DNA of 64,000 nt from Sphingomonas leidyi (GTDB taxonomy: Bacteria; Pseudomonadota; Alphaproteobacteria; Sphingomonadales; Sphingomonadaceae), in NCBI RefSeq assembly GCF_011761945.1, contig NZ_JAASQV010000003.1, positions 420,170 to 484,169 on the forward strand. Direction: 5' to 3'. Shown here in pieces: positions 32,699-41,003 of this stretch; positions within the stretch are counted from its first letter, which is position 1; each line of letters begins with the position of its first letter. Both the position numbers and the translations under genes were made by a program. The notes under the pieces were generated by a model that was given only the letters and a program-made list of their open reading frames with translations, had not been told where the DNA came from and searched no databases.

Positions 32699-35482
32699 TC
32701 AGAATCCGTAGGTGGAGGGCGTGGAGCTGTTCAGGCGCGCGAGCGCCGCCTGATAATTTGCGAGCTGGGCGTTCACGATCGCGGTGCTCTCCTTGCCGGT
32801 CGCGGCATTCTTCTTGCTGCCGTCGATCATCTTCGCCTTGGTGTCGTCCCAATAGAGCGCGCGATAGGCGGTCTGCGACATCGAGATCGCGTCCTTGATC
32901 TTGCCGAGCGCGGTCTTGGCCATGTCCGCCGTGGACAGGCTGAGCCCCTCGCCCAGATCGAGGCCGAAGCTGCCGCCCGGACGAACCTTGGGCGCATTGC
33001 TCGATACCGGCGCCTGGGTCGCGATGCGCTGCGGCTCCATGCCAAGCTTGGCGAGCGCGTCGCTGTCGCCAGTGCCTGCCAGAAGCTGCAACTGATGCCC
33101 CGACTTCATGGTGATGCGCAGCTGCTGGACGCCGTCGACCGCGGTGGCGGTGACGCTTGCCTTGGACGCGCCGAGCATGCCCTGCATGCGCGTGGCGATC
33201 GACTGGAGCGTGTCGTCGGCAAGGATGGTCAGCTTGCGGATCGCGCCATCATCGGCCTTGAACGAGAAATAGTCGCCTGCCTTCAGCCCGGTCTGCGTCG
33301 TTACCTTGCTCGAGGCGACCGCGTTGATCGTCCCGCGCCCATAGCCGAGCGCCGAGACCGCGCTGGCGCCGCCCGTGTCGGCGGCGATGCGGACCGGCTC
33401 GGTGCGCAGCAGCGCCTGGCCGAACTGGGTGGTGTTCTGCACCGCACCGGTCGACGCGTCGATGCGCGCGACGAAGCCGTCGGTCGGTCCGCGGCGAGTT
33501 GCCGCCAGGTCGCCGGTGGTGCGGCCGCCGGCATAGAGCTCGCCGTTCATGAAGGCGATGCTGTCGACCTGATCGTCGGCCGAGGAGCCGAGATAGGTGG
33601 TGCTGGCGCTCGACAGGCCGGCATCGATCCGCGTGACGAAGCCGTCGCGATTGCCGCTGATGCCGTTGACCTGGCTGCCCGAAAGCGCGGTCGAGGTCGC
33701 GCCGCCCACGGCGATCGTGCCGTCATCGGCTACCGCGATCACGCGGGCATCGGCAGTGCCGAGGCTGAGACTGCCCATATCGGTGGCCAGCGACGAACCC
33801 TGGAACTTGCGGAGCTCCGCAGTGCCGTCGTGCGAGACGAGCGCCAGGACATTGCCGTCGTCGTCGACCGCGAGCGCATTGACGCTGTCGCTGCCCGGCC
33901 CGGTGATGGTGCGGCGCTCGGCGATCTTGCCGCTGGCATCGATGCGCGCGACGAAGCCGTCATTGCCGGCGGCGATGCGGCCGCCGACATAGACCGAGCC
34001 GTCGGCGCCGACCGCCACCGCCTTGGCGACGTCGGTGCCTGCCGAGCGGACCACGGTGGAGAATTTCTCGTCGCCGTTCGCGGCATATTTGGCGACGACC
34101 ATGTCGCCGTCGGTCGAGGCGCCGCCGAAGCTGCCGGTGACCGTGCCCGCGACGACGATGCTGCCATCGGGGCCCAGGCTCACCGCCGCGCCGGTCGACG
34201 AACCGGTGGCGCCGAGGCTGCGCTGCCAGACGACATTGCCCGCGCCGTCCACCTTGGTGAGGAACAGGTTGTTGTCGCCGTCCGACAGATTGGCGCCAAG
34301 GTCGCCCTTGGTGGTGCCGACGACATAGCTGTTGCCCTGCGCGTCGGTGACCACCGCGGCGGCGTCGGTATTGGCATAGACGTTGCTGGTCGACGTCTTG
34401 ACGGTCTTCACCTTGCCGTCGAGGTCGGTCGTGGTCGTGGTGATCGTCGTCGTCTTGCCGGCGGCGACGTTCTGCGCGGTCGCCTGGCGATCGAGCGCCT
34501 GGATCGTGCCCATCGCCACGCGGGTGTTGTCACCTGCCGGATCGTCGAAGCGGAAGAGCTGGGTGGAGCTCGGGGCGTCGAGCGCGGTCTGGCCGGTGGC
34601 GACGACCAGCGCGTCCTTGGCGTTGGTCTGGTCGAGCGTGACCTGCTCGATGCCGGTGGGGTTCGAAAGGGTGAAGCCCCATTTCCCGCCCTCGTTGGTC
34701 ACCTTGAAGGTCGACTTCCAGCGCGGCACGACATTGCCGTTGGCGTCGAGCTGGGGGGCGCCATTGGTGTCGAGATTGGGGATCGCGGCGATCGCGGCGT
34801 TGAACTGGGCGGCGACGGAATCGAGCGTGGGCGGCTGCGCGCCCTGCGACAGGTCGACGGTGACCGTCTGCGCCGCAACGCCCGGCTTGCCCAGCGTGAT
34901 CGCGAACTGCTCGGTGCCGGTGAGGCCGGGGATCGCATCGCCGCGCGCCTTGACCAGGGTCTTGCCCTCGGTCTCGTAGACGCTGGTGGCGACCAGCTTG
35001 TTCGAAGTGACGCTGGACGCCGGCTTCCCATAAGCGAGCTTCACCAGGTCGGACGGCGCGGTGCTCAGATAGGATTGGAGATCGTCCAGCCCCTTGAGGA
35101 AGGTCTTCTGCAGCTGGGCGCGCTGCGCGTCGGAAGTGGTCTTGGCGCTCGCGGTCTCGGCGAGCACGCGCAGCTTGTCGAGCGCCTGATAGGCAGTGAA
35201 GCTGGTCTGCACGTCCTTGGGCAGGAAAGTGCCGTTGCCGTCGGTGATGGCGGGGGTGATGATCGAACGCAGCGCGGTGATCGCGGCGACCTGACTGGCA
35301 TTGGCCGGCAGCGCGTCGCCGCTCTTCCACGGCGCCACGGTGGCCGCGGTGGTGAACTGCGCCTTGGCCATCCGCACGGCCTTGCTGTCATAGGCGATCG
35401 GCGAGACCGCCGACGTCATGGTCGAGCTCGACCCCGTCAGGATGCTCAAGCCGATCAGGTTTCCAGATAAATTAACCGTCAT
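32699..35482 (-). CDS. Large FlaEY-like flagellar protein with beta-propeller repeats
   Basis: A 927-residue protein. ATG 35482 is chosen from the promoter position. No signal peptide. The N-terminal 330 residues start MTVNLSGNLIGLSILTGSSS and are Ala/Thr-rich. The middle (about 370-690) has roughly six repeats of the form GxxYVVGTT / GSIVVAGTV / GSVYVGGRI / GTIAVGGAT / GELYAGGRT, as in SBBP-type propellers. The C-terminus (SMSQTAYRALYWDDTKAKMI ... ANYQAALARLNS) resembles hook-associated proteins. Similar proteins in Caulobacter were named regulatory protein FlaEY. It is probably exported through the flagellar system or tied to late assembly; function is not known. Confidence 0.6.
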   Translation of the reverse strand: MTVNLSGNLIGLSILTGSSSTMTSAVSPIAYDSKAVRMAKAQFTTAATVAPWKSGDALPANASQVAAITALRSIITPAITDGNGTFLPKDVQTSFTAYQALDKLRVLAETASAKTTSDAQRAQLQKTFLKGLDDLQSYLSTAPSDLVKLAYGKPASSVTSNKLVATSVYETEGKTLVKARGDAIPGLTGTEQFAITLGKPGVAAQTVTVDLSQGAQPPTLDSVAAQFNAAIAAIPNLDTNGAPQLDANGNVVPRWKSTFKVTNEGGKWGFTLSNPTGIEQVTLDQTNAKDALVVATGQTALDAPSSTQLFRFDDPAGDNTRVAMGTIQALDRQATAQNVAAGKTTTITTTTTDLDGKVKTVKTSTSNVYANTDAAAVVTDAQGNSYVVGTTKGDLGANLSDGDNNLFLTKVDGAGNVVWQRSLGATGSSTGAAVSLGPDGSIVVAGTVTGSFGGASTDGDMVVAKYAANGDEKFSTVVRSAGTDVAKAVAVGADGSVYVGGRIAAGNDGFVARIDASGKIAERRTITGPGSDSVNALAVDDDGNVLALVSHDGTAELRKFQGSSLATDMGSLSLGTADARVIAVADDGTIAVGGATSTALSGSQVNGISGNRDGFVTRIDAGLSSASTTYLGSSADDQVDSIAFMNGELYAGGRTTGDLAATRRGPTDGFVARIDASTGAVQNTTQFGQALLRTEPVRIAADTGGASAVSALGYGRGTINAVASSKVTTQTGLKAGDYFSFKADDGAIRKLTILADDTLQSIATRMQGMLGASKASVTATAVDGVQQLRITMKSGHQLQLLAGTGDSDALAKLGMEPQRIATQAPVSSNAPKVRPGGSFGLDLGEGLSLSTADMAKTALGKIKDAISMSQTAYRALYWDDTKAKMIDGSKKNAATGKESTAIVNAQLANYQAALARLNSSTPSTYGF

Positions 35483-35509
35483 CGCGATCCGCCCTGCCTC
35501 CCTTGCTCC

Positions 35510-35515
35510 TATAAT
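35510..35515 (+). promoter_or_regulatory. Overlapping divergent -10 elements for fliG and the FlaEY-like gene
   Basis: The plus strand reads CTCCTATAATAGAGG; the minus strand of the same bases reads CCTCTATTATAGGAG. Both directions present a TATAAT/TATTAT box, 65 bases before fliG and 29 before the FlaEY-like ATG, so only one polymerase can occupy the site at a time. Confidence 0.55.
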
Positions 35516-35579
35516 AGAGGGACAGCGGCCCCCGCCCTTGTGCGCGGCCGCAATTTTTTCGCGAGGGAAACGAAAAAGC

Positions 35580-36614
35580 ATGTCCGTGATGGCGCCGATC
35601 GCAGAACCGCCCGAACTCAAGCGCTTCAGCGGCGCACAGCGCGCCGCCGCCCTGATGCTGGCGCTGGGCAAGGATCACGGCGCGCCGATCTGGGAACAGC
35701 TCTCCACCGACGAAGTGAAGGAGCTGTCGTCGACCATCGCCGGGCTGGGCCGCATCCCGGCCCAGGTGGTGGAGCATCTGCTCGTCCAGTTCACCAGCGA
35801 AGTCGCCTCGATGGCGACGCTGCACGGCAGCTACGAGACCACCGAGCGCCTGCTGACCGGCATCCTGCCGGGCGACAAGGTGAAGGAGATCATGGAGGAC
35901 ATTCGCGGTCCTTCCGGCCGCACGATGTGGGACAAGCTCTCCAATGTCAGTGAGTCCGTGCTCGCCGGCGCGCTGAAGCACGAATATCCGCAGACCGTGG
36001 CGGTGATCCTCTCCAAGCTGCGCCCCGACCATGCCGCGCGCGTGCTCTCCGAACTGCCGCGCGACTTCTCGGTCGACGTGATCATGCGGATGCTGCGCAT
36101 GGAAACGGTGCAGAAGGACGTGATCAACCAGGTCGAGCAGACGCTCAAGACCGAGTTCATGACCAACCTCTCGCGCTCGCAGAAGCGCGACCCGCACGAG
36201 GCGATGGCCGAGCTGTTCAATTCGCTCGACCGCTCGACCGAGGAAGCGATGCTCACTGCGCTCGACAATCGCGCGCCGGAGAGCGCCGAGCGGATCCGCG
36301 CGCTGATGTTCACTTTCGAGGACCTGGGCAACCTGCTGCCGCCGGCGATCTCGTCGATCGTCCGCAACGCCGACAAGCGCCAGATGGCGCTGGCGCTGAA
36401 GGGTGCGCCGGACAGCCTGAAGCAGCTGTTCTTCGGCGCGATGACCGAGCGCGCCTCGAAGCTGCTGCGCGAGGACATGGCGGGCATGGGCCCGGTGCGC
36501 GCCCGCGATTGCGAGGAGGCCCAGTCGGCGCTGGTGCGCCTGGCCAAGGACCTGGCGGACCGCGGCGAGATCCTGCTCGTCGATCCCAAGTCCGACGACG
36601 CGATGATCATCTAG
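35580..36614 (+). CDS. fliG: Flagellar motor switch protein FliG
   Basis: A 344-residue rotor protein. ATG 35580 follows CGAGGGAAACG. N-terminal FliF-binding part FSGAQRAAALMLALGKDHGAPIWEQL, middle FliM-binding domain with EYPQTVAVILSKLRPDHAARVLSELP, and C-terminal torque domain with MFTFEDLGNLLPPAISSIVR. Contacts MotA. Confidence 0.95.
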   Translation: MSVMAPIAEPPELKRFSGAQRAAALMLALGKDHGAPIWEQLSTDEVKELSSTIAGLGRIPAQVVEHLLVQFTSEVASMATLHGSYETTERLLTGILPGDKVKEIMEDIRGPSGRTMWDKLSNVSESVLAGALKHEYPQTVAVILSKLRPDHAARVLSELPRDFSVDVIMRMLRMETVQKDVINQVEQTLKTEFMTNLSRSQKRDPHEAMAELFNSLDRSTEEAMLTALDNRAPESAERIRALMFTFEDLGNLLPPAISSIVRNADKRQMALALKGAPDSLKQLFFGAMTERASKLLREDMAGMGPVRARDCEEAQSALVRLAKDLADRGEILLVDPKSDDAMII

Positions 36615-36626
36615 GGGACTTTGCCG

Positions 36627-37289
36627 ATGAGCATGCACGCCCATGTCCATGTCGAGCGTTTCGGCTTCGACCGCATCTTCGCCGTGCCGCCCGGCCGGAG
36701 CGCGCCGATCGGCCCCGATGCCGCGCTCGAAGTGGCGACGCTGCGCGCCGAGCTGGCGCTGCTCAAGTCCGAGCAGGAATCCGCCCTCGCCCTCGCCCGC
36801 GCCCAGGGCTATGAGGCCGGGCTGGCCCAGGCGCGCGCGGAACGCGAAGTCGCGCTGCTGAGCGCGGTCGACGCGCTGCAGGCCGGCATCGAAGTGATCG
36901 ACGCGCAATTCACCGAAGTCTCCGAGCGGGTTACCGGCGAAGCGGCCGAAATCGCACTCGCCGCGGCCGACATGATCGCCGGGCGCGCCCTCGAAACGGC
37001 GCCGGGCGCCGCGATCGACGAGGCGATCGGCCGCGCACTCGGCCAGGTCGCGCGCGGCACCGAGCTGCTGGTGCGCGTCCATCCCGACCTGCTGGAAGAC
37101 ATCGAGGGCCGCATCGCCGATCGCCAGTCGCGCGACCGCCGCAAGCTGAACCTGATCGTGGTGCCCGATGCCGACATCCCGGTGGGCGACGCCCGGATCG
37201 GCTGGGAGGAAGGCGGCCTGGCGCTCGATGCCGCCGCGCGCCGCGAAGCGGTGCTGACCGAGCTCGAGACGCTGCTCAAGGCGGCATGA
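36627..37289 (+). CDS. fliH: Flagellar export ATPase regulator FliH
   Basis: A 220-residue protein that holds FliI and links it to the C-ring. Coiled-coil region with ALLKSEQESALALARAQGYEAGLAQARAERE, and a C-terminal domain RVHPDLLEDIEGRIADRQ ... DARIGWEEGGLALDAAARRE that fits FliH/YscL. It follows fliG by 12 bases. fliI and fliJ are far away at 60884. Confidence 0.85.
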   Translation: MSMHAHVHVERFGFDRIFAVPPGRSAPIGPDAALEVATLRAELALLKSEQESALALARAQGYEAGLAQARAEREVALLSAVDALQAGIEVIDAQFTEVSERVTGEAAEIALAAADMIAGRALETAPGAAIDEAIGRALGQVARGTELLVRVHPDLLEDIEGRIADRQSRDRRKLNLIVVPDADIPVGDARIGWEEGGLALDAAARREAVLTELETLLKAA

Positions 37290-37298
37290 CCCGGATCT

Positions 37299-37404
37299 CC
37301 CCTCCCTGGAACGGGAGGGGTCGGGCGGCATGGCATCCTCATCCATTGCCATAACCGTATCGCGTACATCCACCCACCCCTGCCCCTCCCTTCCCGGGAG
37401 GGGT
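37299..37404. repeat. Paired GC-rich palindromes between fliH and fliF
   Basis: CCCCTCCC-TGGAAC-GGGAGGGG (37299-37320) and CCCCTCCC-TTCC-CGGGAGGGG (about 37383-37404) form two strong hairpins about 60 bases apart in roughly inverted arrangement. REP-like; may also end the fliG-fliH transcript although no T-run follows. Nothing else is recognised in the 250-base gap except the ftr-like site and promoter. Confidence 0.6.
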
Positions 37405-37452
37405 TTCGATTCCGGGAAAGGCCAGGCGGCTCAAGCCACTAGGCAAAAATTT

Positions 37453-37473
37453 CCCCCGGCAAAAACTGCCGCC
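37453..37473. promoter_or_regulatory. ftr-like site upstream of fliF
   Basis: CCCCGGCAAAAACTGCCG fits CC-CGGC--AAA--GC-G at every defined position. Its right edge is 13 bases before the TATAAT box at 37487. A second partial copy, AGGCAAAAATTTCCC, lies at 37441-37455. Confidence 0.65.
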
Positions 37474-37486
37474 TCCCCCACCCCTC

Positions 37487-37492
37487 TATAAT
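37487..37492 (+). promoter_or_regulatory. -10 element (TATAAT) of the fliF operon
   Basis: CACCCCTCTATAATGATCG, 48 bases before the TTG start of fliF. Confidence 0.6.
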
Positions 37493-37539
37493 GATCGCAA
37501 GGGGCATCCGCCCCGCCAGTTCCATCGAACGGGGCGACA

Positions 37540-39147
37540 TTGGAAGCGATCAAGAACCTGGTGGGCCAGATCGGCCCCAAGCGGCTGTTGCTGATGGGGG
37601 GAGTGGCGCTCGCGCTGCTCGCCGCTCTGGCCTTCGTCGCCACCCGCGGCTCCACCCAGAGCATGGGTTTCCTCTACACCGATCTCGATCCCTCGGCCGC
37701 TTCGGCGATCTCCGAGAAGCTCAAGGCGCAGAACGTCGCCTTCCAGCTTTCGGCCGACGGCACCTCGATCATGGCGCCGCAGGACAAGCTCGCCGAACTG
37801 CGCATGAGCCTGGCCGGCGAGAAGCTGGGCGGCAAGATCGGCTATGAGGTGCTCGACCAGGAGCAGCCCTTCGGCGTCTCCGCCAGCCGCGCCAAGATGA
37901 ACGAGACGCGCGCGATCGAGGGCGAACTGGCCAAGTCGATCCAGACCATCCAGAACGTCACCGGCGCGCGCGTGCACATCGTGATGCCCGAGCGCGCCAT
38001 GTTCGCCGAGGAGAGCCGCAAGGCGACGGCGGCGGTGACCGTCAAGACGCGCGGCCGCATCCCGAGCGAGACGGTCGCCTCGATCCGCTACCTCGTCTCC
38101 TCCTCGGTGCCCGAGCTTTCGCCCGATGCCGTCTCGGTCGTCGACCAGACCGGCGCGCTCCTCGCCCGGGCCGGCGACCCCAGCACGGCCAGCGCCGGCG
38201 ACGCCGACCAGCGCCAGCAGGCCGTGGAAGGCAAGCTGCGCGACGAGATCGAATCGCTGCTCGAGCCGATCGTCGGCCAGGGCAAGGTCCGCGCCGAAGT
38301 CTCCGCCCAGATCGACCGCGACCAGTCGCGCGAGGAATCGCACGTCTTCGATCCCGACAAGCAGGTGATCGCCCGCCAGGTGAGCGTGGAGACCGGCGAG
38401 CAGAACCGCGAGACCGATGTCGGCGCACAGACCGCCTCGGTCGGCAACCAGCTGCCCGCCGCGCAGACTGCCGCCGCCAACACGCCGGGCGCCTCGCGCC
38501 AGTCGGGCAGCAACCAGAATTCGGAAGACACGACCTACGACAACAGCTCGACCAGGACGGTAACCGTCCGCACCCCGGGCAAGGTGACGCGCCTCAGCGT
38601 CGCGGTGATGGTCGATGGCGGCGACAAGGGCCTGCCCCAGCCGCAGATCGACCGGCTCCAGCGCCTGGTCGAGAATGCGGTGGGCGCCGATACCCAGCGC
38701 GGCGACAGCGTCGTCGTCGAGAGCATGAAGTTCAACACCGGCGACGCCCCGGCCGACGCCACGAGCAGCTTCCTCTCGTCGCTGCCGATGGACCGGATCT
38801 GGGGCCTGCTCCAGCTGGTGGTGATCGGCGCGGTCGGCCTCCTCGCCCTGCGCATGCTGAAGCCCAGGCCCGCTCCCGCCACGGAGATGGCGGAGGCCCC
38901 GGCCGCGCTGCCCACCCACTCGCCCGAGATGCTCGCGCTAGCCGAGCGCGCCGCGGACGGCGACGTGGAAGCGATGGCCCAGCTCGAAGCCATGACGCCA
39001 TCGGACGTGCCGCAGCTCGATCAGGAGATCGCGCTCGCCCAGGTCGACGGCCGCATCAAGCTCTCCGCGCTCAAGCGCATCGGAGACGCGATCGCCGCGA
39101 GCCCGCCCGAGGCGGCCTCGGTGATCCGTCAGTGGATGAACGCATAG
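37540..39147 (+). CDS. fliF: Flagellar MS-ring protein FliF
   Basis: A 535-residue MS-ring protein starting at TTG 37540 after GGGGCGACA. Membrane helix one at about 18-36 (RLLLMGGVALALLAALAFV), ring-building motifs with GYEVLDQEQPFGVS and VTGARVHIVMPERAMF, a disordered loop, second membrane helix at about 415-435 (RIWGLLQLVVIGAVGLLAL) and a cytoplasmic FliG-binding tail. First gene of fliF-fliN-flbD-small ORF-flhA. Confidence 0.95.
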   Translation: MEAIKNLVGQIGPKRLLLMGGVALALLAALAFVATRGSTQSMGFLYTDLDPSAASAISEKLKAQNVAFQLSADGTSIMAPQDKLAELRMSLAGEKLGGKIGYEVLDQEQPFGVSASRAKMNETRAIEGELAKSIQTIQNVTGARVHIVMPERAMFAEESRKATAAVTVKTRGRIPSETVASIRYLVSSSVPELSPDAVSVVDQTGALLARAGDPSTASAGDADQRQQAVEGKLRDEIESLLEPIVGQGKVRAEVSAQIDRDQSREESHVFDPDKQVIARQVSVETGEQNRETDVGAQTASVGNQLPAAQTAAANTPGASRQSGSNQNSEDTTYDNSSTRTVTVRTPGKVTRLSVAVMVDGGDKGLPQPQIDRLQRLVENAVGADTQRGDSVVVESMKFNTGDAPADATSSFLSSLPMDRIWGLLQLVVIGAVGLLALRMLKPRPAPATEMAEAPAALPTHSPEMLALAERAADGDVEAMAQLEAMTPSDVPQLDQEIALAQVDGRIKLSALKRIGDAIAASPPEAASVIRQWMNA

Positions 39148-39157
39148 GATCAGACCC

Positions 39158-39508
39158 ATGGATACCGAACCCCACGACATCATTCCCACCGATCCGGCGA
39201 CCGACCAGCCCGCGCCCGTGTTCGAGGATTTCGACAACCAGGGCGGCGCCGAGCCGCACCATGGCGGCGAGGGCCTGGAAGCCGTCCATGACGTGCCGGT
39301 GAAGGTACAGGCAGTGCTGGGCCGCGCCCGCATGCCGATCGGCGAGCTGCTGCACCTGGGTGCCGGCACCGTGGTCGAGCTCGACCGCCGCGTCGGCGAG
39401 CCGGTGGACATCTTCGTCAACGACCGGCTGATCGCCCGCGGCGAAGTCGTGCTGATCGACAATGCCCTGGGCGTGACGCTCACCGAGATCGTCCGGGCCG
39501 AGCATTGA
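39158..39508 (+). CDS. fliN: Flagellar switch protein FliN (long copy)
   Basis: A 116-residue FliN: acidic, disordered N-terminal 45 residues, then the SpoA domain VPVKVQAVLGRARMPIGELLHLGAGTVVELDRRVGEPVDIFVNDRLIARGEVVLID. This is the more typical FliN, encoded ten bases after fliF; the short copy at 24011 may replace or accompany it in the C-ring. Confidence 0.94.
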   Translation: MDTEPHDIIPTDPATDQPAPVFEDFDNQGGAEPHHGGEGLEAVHDVPVKVQAVLGRARMPIGELLHLGAGTVVELDRRVGEPVDIFVNDRLIARGEVVLIDNALGVTLTEIVRAEH

Positions 39509-39510
39509 CG

Positions 39511-40848
39511 ATGGGACCGATCCGGATGCTGCTGATCGGCGCGCCGGGCGGCGAGTTCCGCCGGGCGGCGGAGCTGGCGCAGGGCGCCGGCGCGGAGGTC
39601 ACCATGGCCGACGCCCCCGCCCCCGCGCTGGAGACGCTGCGCGAACAGGGCGCCGATCTGGTGATGATCGACGTGCTGGAAGACGCGGTGGGCTTTCTGG
39701 CCGACCTGCGTCGCGAGCGCTTCGTCGTGCCCGTGCTCGCCTGCGGCATCTCCGCGCCGGCCGAGCGCGCGGTGGCGGCGATCCGCGCCGGCGCCCGCGA
39801 CTATGTACCCCTGCCCCCGCAGCGCGAGCTGATCGCGGCGGCCATCGCCTCCGTGGCGGAGCGCCAGGCCCAGGTGCCCATCGGCGGCCACCCGGTGCTC
39901 GATCGCGCCATGGCGCTCGCCGCCGCCGTCGCGCCAAGCGGCGCGCCCGTGCTCGTTTCGGGCGGCAAGGGCAGCGGCAAGGAGATGATGGCGCGCGAGA
40001 TCCACCGGCTTTCCGGCCGGCCGGATCCGATCGCCTCGGTCGAATGCGCCGGCGTTGCCGCCGACGTGCTGGAATCCGAGCTGTTCGGCCACGAGGCGAA
40101 TGCCTTTCCGGGCGCCGCGGCGCGCCGGGTCGGCCGGCTCGAAAGCGTCCGGGGCGGGACGATCTTCCTGCGCGAAGTGGGGGCGCTCGCACCCGCCACC
40201 CAGGCCCGGCTGCTCGCCGCGCTGATCGAGAAGCGTTTCCGCCGCCTGGGCGGCGAAACCGAGGTGCCCTTCGCCGCACGGCTGATCGCCTCGACCAGCA
40301 TGGACCTGGAGACGGCGGTGGCCGCCGGCAGCTTCCGCGAGGACCTGCTCGTGCGGCTGAGCCTGGCGCGCATCGAAGTGCCGCCGCTCGCCGAGCATGA
40401 CGACGATATCGCCGCGCTGGCCGGGCATTTCATCGCCCAGTTCGCCCGGGGCGACGGGCTCGCCCCGCGCCCGCTCTCGGACGGTGCGATCGCGGTGCTG
40501 CGCGCCTATGGCTGGCCGGGCAATATCCGCGAGCTGAAGGAATGCATCCACCGCGCCGCGCTGCTGGCCCATGGCCCGCGGATCGAGGCCGAGGACCTGA
40601 CCCGCGCCGACGGCTCGCCGCTCGAGGCGCTCGTTTCCCTGCCGGGGCCCGATGGGCGGATCGAAGTGGACGGCCTGATCGGCCGCACGGTGGAAGAAGT
40701 GGAGCGCGAGCTGATCCTGGGCACGCTGGAACGCTGCCACGGCAATCGCACCTCGGCCTCGAACATCCTCGGCATCTCGGTGCGCACGATGCGCAACAAG
40801 CTGCGGACGTTCATCGAGGGCGGCATCGCCGTTCCGCCGGCGGCATGA
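39511..40848 (+). CDS. flbD: FlbD-like flagellar regulator with degenerate AAA+ domain
   Basis: A 445-residue NtrC-type protein. Receiver-like residues 1-115 lack the acidic pair (LLIGAPGG) but keep D54. AAA+ domain 125-345: Walker A GGKGSGKE 151-158 is intact. The sigma-54 contact loop GAFTGA is replaced by NAFPGA (197-202). Walker B reads GGTIFLRE, with Arg221 in place of the Asp. The arginine finger FREDLLVRL is kept. A Fis-type helix-turn-helix is near 415 (NRTSASNILGISVRTMRNKL). It can bind DNA but probably cannot remodel sigma-54 polymerase. ATG 39511 starts two bases after fliN. Confidence 0.85.
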   Translation: MGPIRMLLIGAPGGEFRRAAELAQGAGAEVTMADAPAPALETLREQGADLVMIDVLEDAVGFLADLRRERFVVPVLACGISAPAERAVAAIRAGARDYVPLPPQRELIAAAIASVAERQAQVPIGGHPVLDRAMALAAAVAPSGAPVLVSGGKGSGKEMMAREIHRLSGRPDPIASVECAGVAADVLESELFGHEANAFPGAAARRVGRLESVRGGTIFLREVGALAPATQARLLAALIEKRFRRLGGETEVPFAARLIASTSMDLETAVAAGSFREDLLVRLSLARIEVPPLAEHDDDIAALAGHFIAQFARGDGLAPRPLSDGAIAVLRAYGWPGNIRELKECIHRAALLAHGPRIEAEDLTRADGSPLEALVSLPGPDGRIEVDGLIGRTVEEVERELILGTLERCHGNRTSASNILGISVRTMRNKLRTFIEGGIAVPPAA

Positions 40849-41003
40849 GCCCGCACCCGCTCTTCGCCCTCCAGCGGCTGCACCTTCCGCAGGCCGCGGC
40901 GGAGACGGTGGAGGGCTTGCCCTCCGCGACGCCCTGCAATCGCTTCACGCTGGGCCAGTCGGCCTCGGCGCCTGCCAAGGCCATTTGGAAAGCACGCCCC
41001 TGA
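40845..41003 (+). CDS. 52-residue protein coupled between flbD and flhA
   Basis: ATG 40845 overlaps the flbD stop (ATGA), and its own TGA at 41001-41003 overlaps the flhA ATG (TGATG). The protein, starting MSPHPLFALQRLHLPQAAAE, has no membrane segment and no recognised domain; the middle holds LPSATPCNRFTLGQSAS. The two exact stop-start junctions argue that it is translated, if only to couple flhA to flbD. It also fixes the flhA start. Confidence 0.6.
   Translation: MSPHPLFALQRLHLPQAAAETVEGLPSATPCNRFTLGQSASAPAKAIWKARP

Noticed and set aside
33095..35470. A 791-codon plus-strand frame opposite the FlaEY-like gene
   Set aside because: Arg/Asp/Gly-rich antisense translation, while the minus strand gives regular propeller repeats and is linked to flgB.
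37299..37404. CRISPR-like repeats between fliH and fliF
   Set aside because: Only two imperfect palindromes without regular spacers; REP-like. No CRISPR array, tRNA or rRNA gene was recognised anywhere in the window.
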